Assembly (NCBI GenBank): GCA_024233875.1
Contig: JACKPB010000011.1
Span: 1-64,000 of the forward strand
Length of the DNA: 64,000 bases
Source: Leptospiraceae bacterium
Lineage (GTDB): Bacteria; Spirochaetota; Leptospiria; Leptospirales; Leptospiraceae
Reading direction: 5' to 3'
Of this stretch, positions 44,773-53,639 are shown one piece after another. How positions within the stretch are numbered: the first letter of the stretch is position 1; every line of letters starts with the position of its first letter. Position numbers and translations under genes: made by a program. The notes below the pieces were generated by a model, which had not been told where the DNA came from, did no database searches, and was given only the letters and a program-made list of their open reading frames with translations.

Positions 44773-46866
44773 ATGAGTATAAATATAAAAAAAACCATTG
44801 GCAATGAATCTATAGAAATCGAAACCGGCAAGTGGGCGAAGCAAGCCGATGGAAGTGTCGTGTACAGAAACGGTAATCTGGTTCTTCTGGCTACCGTTTG
44901 TGCAACTTCTGAATCCAGAGAAGGTCAGGACTTCTTTCCTCTGACGGTCGAATATACTGAAAAAATGTATTCGGTAGGTAGATTTCCCGGTGGTTACATC
45001 AAAAGAGAAAGCAAACCATCCGAACACGAAGTCCTCACATCAAGGTTGATTGACCGACCCATACGTCCTATGTTTCCGGAAGGATACTTCTGTGAAGTTC
45101 AGATCATGGTTCAGGTTCTTTCCTCAGACAAAACTATTTCTATAGCCGGTCATGCTCTCAATGCTGCAAGTGCTGCTTTGATGTCATCGGACATTCCATT
45201 TTCAGGTCCATTGGCGGCAGTTCGGGTTGGTAGAATTGATGGCCAATACAAAATCAATCCTTCTGTTCAGGAAATGATCAATTCAGATATGGATTTAATT
45301 CTTGCGGGAGATGAGACCTCAATAGTTATGATTGAGGGGGAAGCCAGAGAGTTGACCAACAAAGAGTTATTGGACGGTCTGAAGTTCGGACATGATGCAA
45401 TAATAGAGTTTGTCAAAATGCAAAAAGAGTTTTCAGCTCTGGTCAACAAACCCAAAAGAGAAGTAAATCTTCGAAAAATGGATCCTGGATTGGTCCAGAA
45501 AGTTCGTGACTTTGCTCTAGAAAATCTCTCCAAAGCCAATCTAAATGATGACAAACAGACCCGATCCAAAGAAATCAAAGAAATCAATGACAAGACAATT
45601 GAGCATTTCAAATCAGAAAACTGTTCCGATGAAGAAATCAAATCTATAAAAAATTATTTGCATGAGTTGGAAGCTGAGGTTGTTAGGGAACTGATTTTCA
45701 AGAAAGGGATCCGATACGATGGTAGAAAACTGGATGAGGTTCGACCCATTTCTGTTGAAACCAATGTACTACCCGGAGCACATGGATCAGCTGTCTTTAC
45801 CAGAGGTCAAACTCAGTCTCTAGGCGTCATGACTTTGGGTTCTATTTCCGACAATCAGAGATATGAAAACCTGGAAGGTGCCAAAGAAAAAACCTTCATG
45901 CTGCACTACAATTTCCCGGCTTTCTCCGTCGGTGAAGTTAGAAAGAATACAGGTCCCGGAAGAAGGGAAATCGGTCATGGCAATCTCGCTGAAAGAGCAC
46001 TCAAAAATATGGTTCCCAAATTTCAGGAATTTCCATATGTGATACGTCTTGTCAGTGAGATCCTTGAATCCAATGGATCCAGTTCCATGGCTTCTGTTTG
46101 CAGTGGTTCATTGGCAATGATGTCCGGTGGAGTTCCTATGAAGTCTTCTGTAGCCGGGGTCGCCATGGGGCTCATTACTTCTGACGATAAAAAAGACTTT
46201 GCGGTTTTGACTGACATTGCCGGTATTGAGGATCATTTCGGAGATATGGACTTCAAGTTGGCAGGTACACGAACCGGTATCACAGCCTTCCAAATGGATT
46301 TAAAAATCACAGGGATTGGATTCGATATTTTAGAAAAAGTATTTCTTCAGGCCGAAGCAGGTAGAAATCATATCCTCGATGAAATGGAAAAATCTATTTC
46401 TTCTTCAGTAAAAGAACTTTCGACTAATGCTCCGCGAATCACTATCAAGAGCATTCCCAAAGAAAGAATCGGTGAATTGATTGGTCCCGGTGGAAAGACT
46501 ATCCGTAGCATAATCGAACAAAGTAAAGCTGATATCAATATAGACGATGAAGGAAATGTGACTATTGCCAGTCCTGATTTAGAATCTTCTAACAAAGCTA
46601 TTTCGATCATCGACTCTTTGTTTGAAGAGATTGAAATCGGAAAAATTTACCAGGGAAAGGTCAAGCGAATAGCAGATTTTGGAGCTTTTGTAGAAATTCT
46701 TCCGGGTAAAGAAGGATTGGTTCATATTTCTAAACTGGATTCTAAACGGGTCAACTCAGTCAGAGATATCGTAAAAGAAGGGGAGATCATTCCTGTTAAG
46801 GTTCTTGGTCTTGATAGAACCGGAAAAATTGATCTTTCCAGAAAAGATGCCTTAAGTTCAAATTGA
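44773..46866 (+). CDS. pnp: Polyribonucleotide nucleotidyltransferase
   Basis: Phosphorolytic 3'-5' exoribonuclease of mRNA decay. Two RNase PH-like domains are joined by a helical linker. The first has GRFPGGYIKRESKPSEHEVL and RLIDRPIRPMFPEGY. The second has TRGQTQSLGVMTLG, TGPGRREIGHGNLAERAL and the catalytic Asp region HFGDMDFKLAGT. The KH domain (LIGPGGKTIRSIIEQ) and the S1 domain (GKVKRIADFGAFVEILPGKEGLVHIS, in parts) complete it. The length (697 aa) is normal. Its stop TGA overlaps the TTG start of the M16 peptidase gene. Confidence 0.97.
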   Translation: MSINIKKTIGNESIEIETGKWAKQADGSVVYRNGNLVLLATVCATSESREGQDFFPLTVEYTEKMYSVGRFPGGYIKRESKPSEHEVLTSRLIDRPIRPMFPEGYFCEVQIMVQVLSSDKTISIAGHALNAASAALMSSDIPFSGPLAAVRVGRIDGQYKINPSVQEMINSDMDLILAGDETSIVMIEGEARELTNKELLDGLKFGHDAIIEFVKMQKEFSALVNKPKREVNLRKMDPGLVQKVRDFALENLSKANLNDDKQTRSKEIKEINDKTIEHFKSENCSDEEIKSIKNYLHELEAEVVRELIFKKGIRYDGRKLDEVRPISVETNVLPGAHGSAVFTRGQTQSLGVMTLGSISDNQRYENLEGAKEKTFMLHYNFPAFSVGEVRKNTGPGRREIGHGNLAERALKNMVPKFQEFPYVIRLVSEILESNGSSSMASVCSGSLAMMSGGVPMKSSVAGVAMGLITSDDKKDFAVLTDIAGIEDHFGDMDFKLAGTRTGITAFQMDLKITGIGFDILEKVFLQAEAGRNHILDEMEKSISSSVKELSTNAPRITIKSIPKERIGELIGPGGKTIRSIIEQSKADINIDDEGNVTIASPDLESSNKAISIIDSLFEEIEIGKIYQGKVKRIADFGAFVEILPGKEGLVHISKLDSKRVNSVRDIVKEGEIIPVKVLGLDRTGKIDLSRKDALSSN

Positions 46867-48122
46867 TAGAAAAGTCAGTTTTACCGAATGGTTTAAAATT
46901 CTTATTTCAAAAATCGCCCGGAGCTTCCAGTGTTTCCATAGGACTCTGGGTAAAAATTGGTTCCAGATATGAGAATGACCTCGAAAGAGGCTTCACTCAT
47001 TTTCTGGAGCACATGGTTTTCAAAGGCACCCAATCCCGAACCGCCCGCCAAATCGCTCATGAGATTGAAAAGGTGGGGGGCTATATCAATGCAGCAACCT
47101 CCCGCGAATACACATACTTCTACATAACTGTAATGAAGTCTAAACTGAAACTCGGTTTGGACATCCTCTCAGATATGATATTTCATCCACTTTTGAAAGA
47201 GTCAGACATTCGAAGTGAATCTTCTGTGATTTTGGAAGAAATGAAAAGCTATGAGGATGATCCGGAAGAATTTCTCCATGATTTTTACTATAAGAAATTG
47301 ATGCCGGGCTCAAGTCTCGGTCTTGAAATCATAGGCAATCGCGAGTCTATCCAATCAGCAGCTGAGGAATCGATTCGAAAGTACTATGAAAAGTACTACA
47401 CACCGGATCGGATGATTCTTTCCATAGCAGGAGACTGTGATCACGAAGAGATCAGTGATCTCTGTCATCATTTCTTTGCTTCCTATCCTATAAAAAACTT
47501 CGATTTACCAACCATCTCTAAGTCTCCTAAAAAAATGGGAAAGTTCCTAGAAAAGAGAAAACTTGAGCAGGTGAGTTTTGTCATCGGGACGGATGGATTT
47601 AGAAAAAACATAATGGACAATGCCAGAATGAGCCTATTCAATATTATTTTGGGTTCAGGAATGTCCTCCAGGTTGTTTCAATCCATTCGCGAAGAAAAAG
47701 GACTCTGCTATTCGATTGGTAGCTATGCATCTTCTTATCATGATTCAGGAATCTTTACAATCAATTGCGGAACTTCCATAGATAAATTCCAATTTTGTGT
47801 GGAGTCAATTTACAAAGAATTGGATCTTCTTCTCAAAGAAGGTGTATCTGAGGAAGAACTCAAAGATGCCAAGACCAATCAAATGGGATCTATGTCCATA
47901 GGTTATGAATTGCCCGAAAACAAGATGAATGATATCTCCATCCAGGAAATGTACTTTGAGAAATACTATTCTCTTCAGGAAAGAATGGAAATCATTGAAT
48001 CAATCAAAATTGAAGAAATCAATGAAACAATCCAAAAGCTCTACTCGAAAAGGAAAGTTCATTTGTCTGCAATAGGCAATATCAGTCGTAAAGATTTTTC
48101 AAATTTAGAATTTGCATTTTAA
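46863..48122 (+). CDS. M16-family zinc peptidase
   Basis: An insulinase/pitrilysin-type peptidase of the bacterial processing-peptidase group commonly found behind pnp. The inverted zinc motif HxxEH is at residues 46-50 (HFLEH), with the distal Glu expected in the following helix region (SSVILEEMKSYEDDPEE). The second M16 domain begins near 185. The length (419 aa) is normal. It starts at TTG 46863, overlapping the pnp stop (TTGA). No signal peptide, so cytoplasmic. A strong hairpin follows the stop codon. Confidence 0.92.
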   Translation: MIEKSVLPNGLKFLFQKSPGASSVSIGLWVKIGSRYENDLERGFTHFLEHMVFKGTQSRTARQIAHEIEKVGGYINAATSREYTYFYITVMKSKLKLGLDILSDMIFHPLLKESDIRSESSVILEEMKSYEDDPEEFLHDFYYKKLMPGSSLGLEIIGNRESIQSAAEESIRKYYEKYYTPDRMILSIAGDCDHEEISDLCHHFFASYPIKNFDLPTISKSPKKMGKFLEKRKLEQVSFVIGTDGFRKNIMDNARMSLFNIILGSGMSSRLFQSIREEKGLCYSIGSYASSYHDSGIFTINCGTSIDKFQFCVESIYKELDLLLKEGVSEEELKDAKTNQMGSMSIGYELPENKMNDISIQEMYFEKYYSLQERMEIIESIKIEEINETIQKLYSKRKVHLSAIGNISRKDFSNLEFAF

Positions 48123-48126
48123 AAAA

Positions 48127-48152
48127 AAAGGCCATCGTTTCCGATGACCTTT
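48127..48152. terminator. Bidirectional terminator, M16 peptidase and sucA
   Basis: AAAGG-c-CATCG (48127-48137), loop TTTC, CGATG-a-CCTTT (48142-48152), with one mismatch. On the minus strand the stem is followed by a run of at least six T, ideal for ending sucA; on the plus strand a weaker T-rich tail follows. Confidence 0.8.
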
Positions 48153-48160
48153 GTCTTCTC

Positions 48161-50896
48161 TTAAGAAATCGCTGCTTTTATCAACTCTTCCTGTTCTTTC
48201 AAATGAATCTTTAAATGTCCCGCAGCGGGGCTTGCGGATTTCTTTCTACCTATGTACTTGATGAATCCCGGTTTCTTTAGTTCTTCAAATTCATCCCGAA
48301 TGTACATCCATGCTCCCTGATTTTGTGGCTCTTCCTGAACCCAAAAGATTTCTTTTGCATTTTTTAAGTTAGTCAGAAGGGCATTGATCTTTTCTTTTGG
48401 AAATGGATAGAGCTCTTCCACCCTAATAATTGCAATGTCATTGAGTCCTGATTTTTCCTTTTCTGTTTGAAGATCATAGTATACTTTCCCTGAGCAGAAT
48501 AGGATTCTCCTAACAGTCTTGGGATCCACTGAAGGGTCTTCAATAATTTGGTGGAAAGAACCTCCGGTGATCTCATCCAGATCAGAAATTGCCTTGGGAT
48601 GTCTGAGTAAGCTTTTGGGAGACATCATAATCAAGGGTTTTCTGAATTTTCTATGCATTTGTCTTCGAATCAAATGGAAGTACTGAGCAGGTGTAGTGCA
48701 ATTGGCTACCTGCATATTGTTTTCAGCACAGAGTTGAAGAATCCTCTCCAGTCTGGCGCTCGAGTGTTCGGGACCCTGACCTTCATATCCATGGGGAAGT
48801 AAAATCACAAGTCCGCTACGTCTCTGCCATTTTACCTCAGAACTGGAAATGAATTGATCAAAGATGACCTGAGCTGTGTTGGCAAAGTCTCCGAATTGAG
48901 CTTCCCAGATGATGAGTGTATTCGGGTCGGCCAGAGAGTAACCGTATTCAAAACCCAGAACAGCATATTCGGAAAGTGATGAATTGATGACTTCAAATTC
49001 TCCCTGTTTTTCAGATATATGGGAGAGAGGAGTGTACTTTGAACCATTATTGCTATCTATGATCACTGCATGTCTATGGGTAAATGTTCCTCTTTGAGCA
49101 TCCTGACCGGAGAGTCTAACCCGATATCCTTCTTCCAAGAGAGAGCCGAAACCGAGGAGTTCCCCAAATCCCCAATCCATTTTGTTTTCACCTATGGACA
49201 TACTGTATCGGTTTTGCATTAGTTTTACTAATTTTGGATTTGGTTGAAAATCTTTAGGATAGGTCGTGATGGCTTTGGAGACTTTTTCAATCATTTCTTT
49301 AGAAAGATTGGTCGGGGGTTCTTCTTTTGTCGGGTTCAAAGAAAGCCCGGACCAAACTCCCTGCATAGTATCTACTTTGATTTTGACATCTTTGTTCTTC
49401 ACTTCATTAAAGGAATCTTCCAACCAGGTTTTGACTTCTTTTTTGATTTTTTCAATTTCCGGTTTGGAGATGTCTCCTGATTCCAGTAATTGTTTCTCAT
49501 AAATATTGATAGTGGGTGGGTGATTTTTAATGATATTGTACATATAGGGTTGTGTGAAAGCCGGTTCATCGTTTTCATTGTGACCCAGTCGACGATAGCA
49601 GATCAAATCGATGATGACATCCTTATGGAATTTCTGTCTGTACTCAACCAGGAGTCTTACAGTTCGATAGGCTGCTTCGGGATCGTCCCCATTGATATGA
49701 AAGATTGGAACCTGAAATCCTTTAGCCAGATCTGAGGAATAGAGAGTGGATCTGGATTCATTTGGAAGGGTAGTGAAGCCGATTTGGTTGTTGACAATGA
49801 TATGAAACGTTCCTCCGGTTGTGTATCCTTCCAGATTCATAAGGTTGAGTGTTTCAGCCACCACACCCTGACCTGCAAAAGCAGCATCACCATGAATGAG
49901 AATCGGCATAAACTTTTCTCTTTTTTTGTCATTGAACATTGTTTGTCTGGCTCTAGTATTTCCGGTTACAACTGGATTTACAGCCTCTAAATGACTAGGA
50001 TTGAAGATGAGGGAGAGCTTAACTTCTTTTCCGGCTTCGGTCATGATCGTATTCGAATAACCCAGATGGTACTTCACGTCAGCATAGCTCAGATCGTTTC
50101 CGGCTTTTTCTTCAAACTCAGCAAATATTTGACTGGCTGGTTTTTGGATTGTATTGACCAGAACATTCAAGCGACCTCTATGTGCCATTCCCAGGATGAC
50201 TCCATCCATATTGTAAAGACCGGCTTCTTCTACGACAGTATCCAACATCGGAATGAGGGTTTCCCCCCCTTCGAGTGAAAATCTCTTCTTTCCAACGAAT
50301 TTTTTCGCAAGGAAGTTTTCGAAATAATCAGCCTTGTACAATTTTTTAAAAAGACGGAGTCTCGTTTCTTTGGGGATAGGATAGGAATTTGCAGTAGATT
50401 CCATTTTTTGTTGAAGCCACTCTCTTTCTTCTTCATTGACCAGATAGTAGTGCTCACTACCTATTGTCCCGCAATAGGTTTTTTCATACCAGGAGACCAG
50501 TTCTTTAAGTTTGAATTTGCCGGGACCTTTGGCTCCTGTGTCAATCTCAGAATTCAAATCGGTGCTGGAGAGACTATTGATTTTCCGATCAATGAATGAA
50601 CGATCCGGTTTCATGATTCCAAGTGGATCCAGGCTGGAAGCGAGATGCCCCTGTCTTCGATATGCGTTCAGGATGTTCATAATCCCCATTTCATGGAGAG
50701 AGGAAGCATTTTTTTCCAGGGTAGAGTCCTGGGTCAAAATTGCAGATCCAGAATTTATCGAAGCACTTTCTAATTCACGGAAGAAAATCTGCCAATCCGA
50801 GGAAACAGAAGAAGGATTCACTTTATAGTTTTCAAAGAGTTCTTCTAAGATTACAGTATTGTCGCCATAAAGACTCATTAATTTTTCTTGGTTCAT
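48161..50896 (-). CDS. sucA: 2-oxoglutarate dehydrogenase E1 component
   Basis: Thiamine-diphosphate-dependent E1 of the 2-oxoglutarate dehydrogenase complex (TCA cycle, cytoplasm). MGIMNILNAYRRQGHLASSLDP near the start, HRGRLNVLVN, HGDAAFAGQGVV with the ThDP Asp, and NNQIGFTTLP, RTFTHRHAVIID-like GTFTHRHAVI and IWEAQFGDFAN follow the OdhA/SucA pattern. The length (911 aa) is typical. It is the last gene of the sucB-lpdA-sucA unit and ends at the terminator at 48127-48152. Decarboxylating 2-oxoadipate is the less likely alternative. Confidence 0.96.
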   Translation of the reverse strand: MNQEKLMSLYGDNTVILEELFENYKVNPSSVSSDWQIFFRELESASINSGSAILTQDSTLEKNASSLHEMGIMNILNAYRRQGHLASSLDPLGIMKPDRSFIDRKINSLSSTDLNSEIDTGAKGPGKFKLKELVSWYEKTYCGTIGSEHYYLVNEEEREWLQQKMESTANSYPIPKETRLRLFKKLYKADYFENFLAKKFVGKKRFSLEGGETLIPMLDTVVEEAGLYNMDGVILGMAHRGRLNVLVNTIQKPASQIFAEFEEKAGNDLSYADVKYHLGYSNTIMTEAGKEVKLSLIFNPSHLEAVNPVVTGNTRARQTMFNDKKREKFMPILIHGDAAFAGQGVVAETLNLMNLEGYTTGGTFHIIVNNQIGFTTLPNESRSTLYSSDLAKGFQVPIFHINGDDPEAAYRTVRLLVEYRQKFHKDVIIDLICYRRLGHNENDEPAFTQPYMYNIIKNHPPTINIYEKQLLESGDISKPEIEKIKKEVKTWLEDSFNEVKNKDVKIKVDTMQGVWSGLSLNPTKEEPPTNLSKEMIEKVSKAITTYPKDFQPNPKLVKLMQNRYSMSIGENKMDWGFGELLGFGSLLEEGYRVRLSGQDAQRGTFTHRHAVIIDSNNGSKYTPLSHISEKQGEFEVINSSLSEYAVLGFEYGYSLADPNTLIIWEAQFGDFANTAQVIFDQFISSSEVKWQRRSGLVILLPHGYEGQGPEHSSARLERILQLCAENNMQVANCTTPAQYFHLIRRQMHRKFRKPLIMMSPKSLLRHPKAISDLDEITGGSFHQIIEDPSVDPKTVRRILFCSGKVYYDLQTEKEKSGLNDIAIIRVEELYPFPKEKINALLTNLKNAKEIFWVQEEPQNQGAWMYIRDEFEELKKPGFIKYIGRKKSASPAAGHLKIHLKEQEELIKAAIS

Positions 50897-50909
50897 ACGA
50901 TTTCCTTTT

Positions 50910-52310
50910 TTAAGAGTGAATAGACCATTTGTCTACAGCCATTGCGGCTTCTCTGACCACTTCTGAGAGAGTGGGATGGGCGTGACAGGTTCGGGCCAGA
51001 TCTTCTGCTGAAGATCCAAATTCAAACGCGACAGCGGCTTCCACGATCATATCCGAAGCCCTCGGCCCGACAATGTAAACTCCGAGGAGTTTGTCCGTTT
51101 TTTTGTCGGCCAAAACTTTCACCTGACCATCGGATTCATTCATTGCCTTAGCTCTACCGTTTGATTTAAAAATCGCTTTCCCTACTTTGTACTCTATTCC
51201 TTTCTCTTTCAATTCTTCTTCACCGGAACCGACCCAGGCAACTTCAGGCCAGGTATACACGATCCAGGGAATGGCCTCATAATTGATGTGTCCCTTTTGA
51301 CCTGCAATGAGTTCTGCAACTGCAATGCCTTCATCTTCAGCCTTATGAGCCAGCATTGGACCTTCGATCACATCTCCAATCGCATAGATATTTGGAATAT
51401 TAGTTTGGAAGGTGTGGGGATTCACTTTGATTCTTTTTCTTTCAGTGAATTCGATTCCGATTTCTTCAGCTCCCAGACCATCAGTGAAGGGTCGTCTGCC
51501 TACAGCGAGAAGAACAACATCTCCTTTGAAATCGATTTCTTTTCCGGTTGGGTCCTGAACTTTCACAATCACTTCATTTTTCTTTTTTTCCGAACTCAAA
51601 ACTTTGTGACCGAAGTAAAACTTTAGACCCTGACCTTCCAGTAATCTCTGTGTGTAAGCGGCCATTTGCTTGTCCGAGGTTCCAAAAAGCCGGGGCATGA
51701 GCTCAATGATGGAGACTTCAGCTCCCAGTCTCGACCAGACAGATCCCAATTCCAAACCTATCACCCCGGCTCCAATCACGATTAAGTGTTTGGGAACTTC
51801 GGGAAGATTGATGGCATGGTCGGATGTTACAATCTGCTTCCCATCAATGTCAAATCCATTGAAGGTAATAGGAACCGAACCTGTGGCCAGAATTATGTTT
51901 TTGGATCGAATGGTTTCGGATTGGTCTTTTTCTGTGATTTCTATCTCAGTGGATGATTTTAGCTTAGCTGTTCCGAGAATTCTTTCGATCTTGTTTTTCT
52001 TCATAAGGTAGTCTACACCATCGCAAACTTCTGAGACTACCTTGTCTTTTCTCTGTAGAAGTTTCTTTAGGTCCAGCTTTACATCTTTAACTTCAATCCC
52101 ATGATCGGAAAGTTTGTGTTTGGTGAGATGGTACTGTTCACTCGAATCCAGAAGAGCTTTGCTCGGTATGCATCCGACATTGAGACAGGTTCCGCCGAGA
52201 GTTTTTCTTTTTTCTATGATGGCAACTTTGAAGCCGAGCTGAGCGGCCCGAATCGCTGCCACATATCCTCCCGGTCCCGCACCGATTACCGTGATGTCAA
52301 ATTCTTTCAT
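50910..52310 (-). CDS. lpdA: Dihydrolipoyl dehydrogenase (E3)
   Basis: A FAD/NAD enzyme that reoxidises lipoyl groups of 2-oxoacid dehydrogenases. GAGPGGYVAAIRAAQLG (FAD), the redox-disulfide GGTCLNVGCIPSKALL, the second nucleotide motif GAGVIGLELGSVWSRLG, AIGDV, and the C-terminal active-site His/Glu in CHAHPTLSE. The length (466 aa) is normal. It lies 13-15 bases from both sucB upstream and sucA downstream, so all three subunits of one complex come from one transcript. Confidence 0.97.
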   Translation of the reverse strand: MKEFDITVIGAGPGGYVAAIRAAQLGFKVAIIEKRKTLGGTCLNVGCIPSKALLDSSEQYHLTKHKLSDHGIEVKDVKLDLKKLLQRKDKVVSEVCDGVDYLMKKNKIERILGTAKLKSSTEIEITEKDQSETIRSKNIILATGSVPITFNGFDIDGKQIVTSDHAINLPEVPKHLIVIGAGVIGLELGSVWSRLGAEVSIIELMPRLFGTSDKQMAAYTQRLLEGQGLKFYFGHKVLSSEKKKNEVIVKVQDPTGKEIDFKGDVVLLAVGRRPFTDGLGAEEIGIEFTERKRIKVNPHTFQTNIPNIYAIGDVIEGPMLAHKAEDEGIAVAELIAGQKGHINYEAIPWIVYTWPEVAWVGSGEEELKEKGIEYKVGKAIFKSNGRAKAMNESDGQVKVLADKKTDKLLGVYIVGPRASDMIVEAAVAFEFGSSAEDLARTCHAHPTLSEVVREAAMAVDKWSIHS

Positions 52311-52325
52311 GTCTCAGTCCTTTCC

Positions 52326-53537
52326 TTACACTTCTATGAGCAATCTCATCGGATCCTCAATGCTTTCTTTGATTTTTACAAGAAACTGTACCGCTTCCTT
52401 CCCATCTATGATTCTATGGTCATAGGATAGGGCAATGTACATCATCGGTCGTATGACAATTTGATCATTGACAACTATAGGACGCTTTACAATATTATGA
52501 AGTCCTAAAATACCAACCTGGGGATAGTTCAAAATCGGAGTAGACATCATGGAACCATAAACCCCTCCGTTGGATATAGTGAAGGTTCCACCCTGCATGT
52601 CTTCAAGAGAGATAGTCCCTTCTTTGACCTTATTGGCAAGTCTGAGAATCTCCTGCTCTATGCCCGCAAAAGTACGTTGTTCGGCATCCCTGACGATCGG
52701 AACTACCAGACCTTTGGGACCCCCAACAGCCACTCCGATATCATAGAAGTTTTTGTAGACTATGCTGTTGTCTCTGATCTCTGCATTGACTGCCGGGTAG
52801 GCTTTGAGTGCTGAAATGGCTGCCTTGGTGAAGAAACTCATGAAGCCCAAGCCCACATTGTGTTCTTCTTTGAACATATCCTTGTATTTCGAACGAATGC
52901 TCATCACACCGGACATGTCAACTTCATTGAAAGTAGTTAAAATGGCTGCTGTGTGTTGGGCGGCAACTAATCTATCCGCTACAGCCCGTCTCAATCTGGA
53001 CATAGGGACAATATTTTCTCTATCCGATCGATTTCTATCCGGTGTGGGTGGTGGAGAAGGAGGAGTGTCTTTTAGAACAGGGGAAGGTTGGGAAGCAGGC
53101 TTCTCTAAGTGAGCTATCACATCACCTTTGGTGACCTGTCCGTGCTTTCCTGAGCCTGCAATCGATTTTGGGTCCAGATTGTTTTCAGCTACCATTTTCC
53201 GTGCTGCAGGTGGGAGGGTTTCATTCGTTCGGGAAGGTACTGTTGCAACAGATTGAGAAGGTGCAGGCTCCGGAGATTGGTTGCTAGGGGCAGCCACCGC
53301 ACCTTCTAAAATTTTTCCTATGATTTCTCTAACCTGAACCGTACTTCCGGCTTCTTTGGTTATCTCTTGAATTGTACCTGAAGTAGGTGCTCTCAATTCC
53401 TGGGTTACCTTGTCTGTTTCCAGTTCGGCAAGAACTTCATCGATTTCTACCTGATCTCCAACTTTCTTAGTCCAGTTGATCAGAGTAGCTTCTGTGATAG
53501 ATTCTCCCATTTCGGGAACTATTATATCTGTTGCCAT
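52326..53537 (-). CDS. sucB: Dihydrolipoyl succinyltransferase (E2)
   Basis: The core of the 2-oxoglutarate dehydrogenase complex. An N-terminal lipoyl domain (lipoylated Lys expected in ETDKVTQEL, near residue 43), a Pro/Ser-rich linker, a peripheral subunit-binding domain (PAARKMVAENNLDPKSI, GSGKHGQVTKGDV), a second Pro-rich linker and the acyltransferase domain with the catalytic SYDHRIIDGKEAV. FTKAAISALKAYPAVNAEI is typical of SucB. The length is 403 aa. It is the first gene of its operon; the 102-base gap to fapA should hold a promoter. Confidence 0.96.
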   Translation of the reverse strand: MATDIIVPEMGESITEATLINWTKKVGDQVEIDEVLAELETDKVTQELRAPTSGTIQEITKEAGSTVQVREIIGKILEGAVAAPSNQSPEPAPSQSVATVPSRTNETLPPAARKMVAENNLDPKSIAGSGKHGQVTKGDVIAHLEKPASQPSPVLKDTPPSPPPTPDRNRSDRENIVPMSRLRRAVADRLVAAQHTAAILTTFNEVDMSGVMSIRSKYKDMFKEEHNVGLGFMSFFTKAAISALKAYPAVNAEIRDNSIVYKNFYDIGVAVGGPKGLVVPIVRDAEQRTFAGIEQEILRLANKVKEGTISLEDMQGGTFTISNGGVYGSMMSTPILNYPQVGILGLHNIVKRPIVVNDQIVIRPMMYIALSYDHRIIDGKEAVQFLVKIKESIEDPMRLLIEV

Positions 53538-53639
53538 TGGGGTTTCCTATTGTAATATTTCATTATTTGAATGTGAAGAGGTATTTATGTATAATGTCGT
53601 TCTTATGTGAGAAAATGCAAATCATAAATCTTATAATTC

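Noticed and set aside
53621..53639. PerR-like GAATTATAAG sequence between fapA and sucB (minus strand)
   Set aside because: Only the left half fits; the spacing of the second half is off by one and the palindrome is poor.
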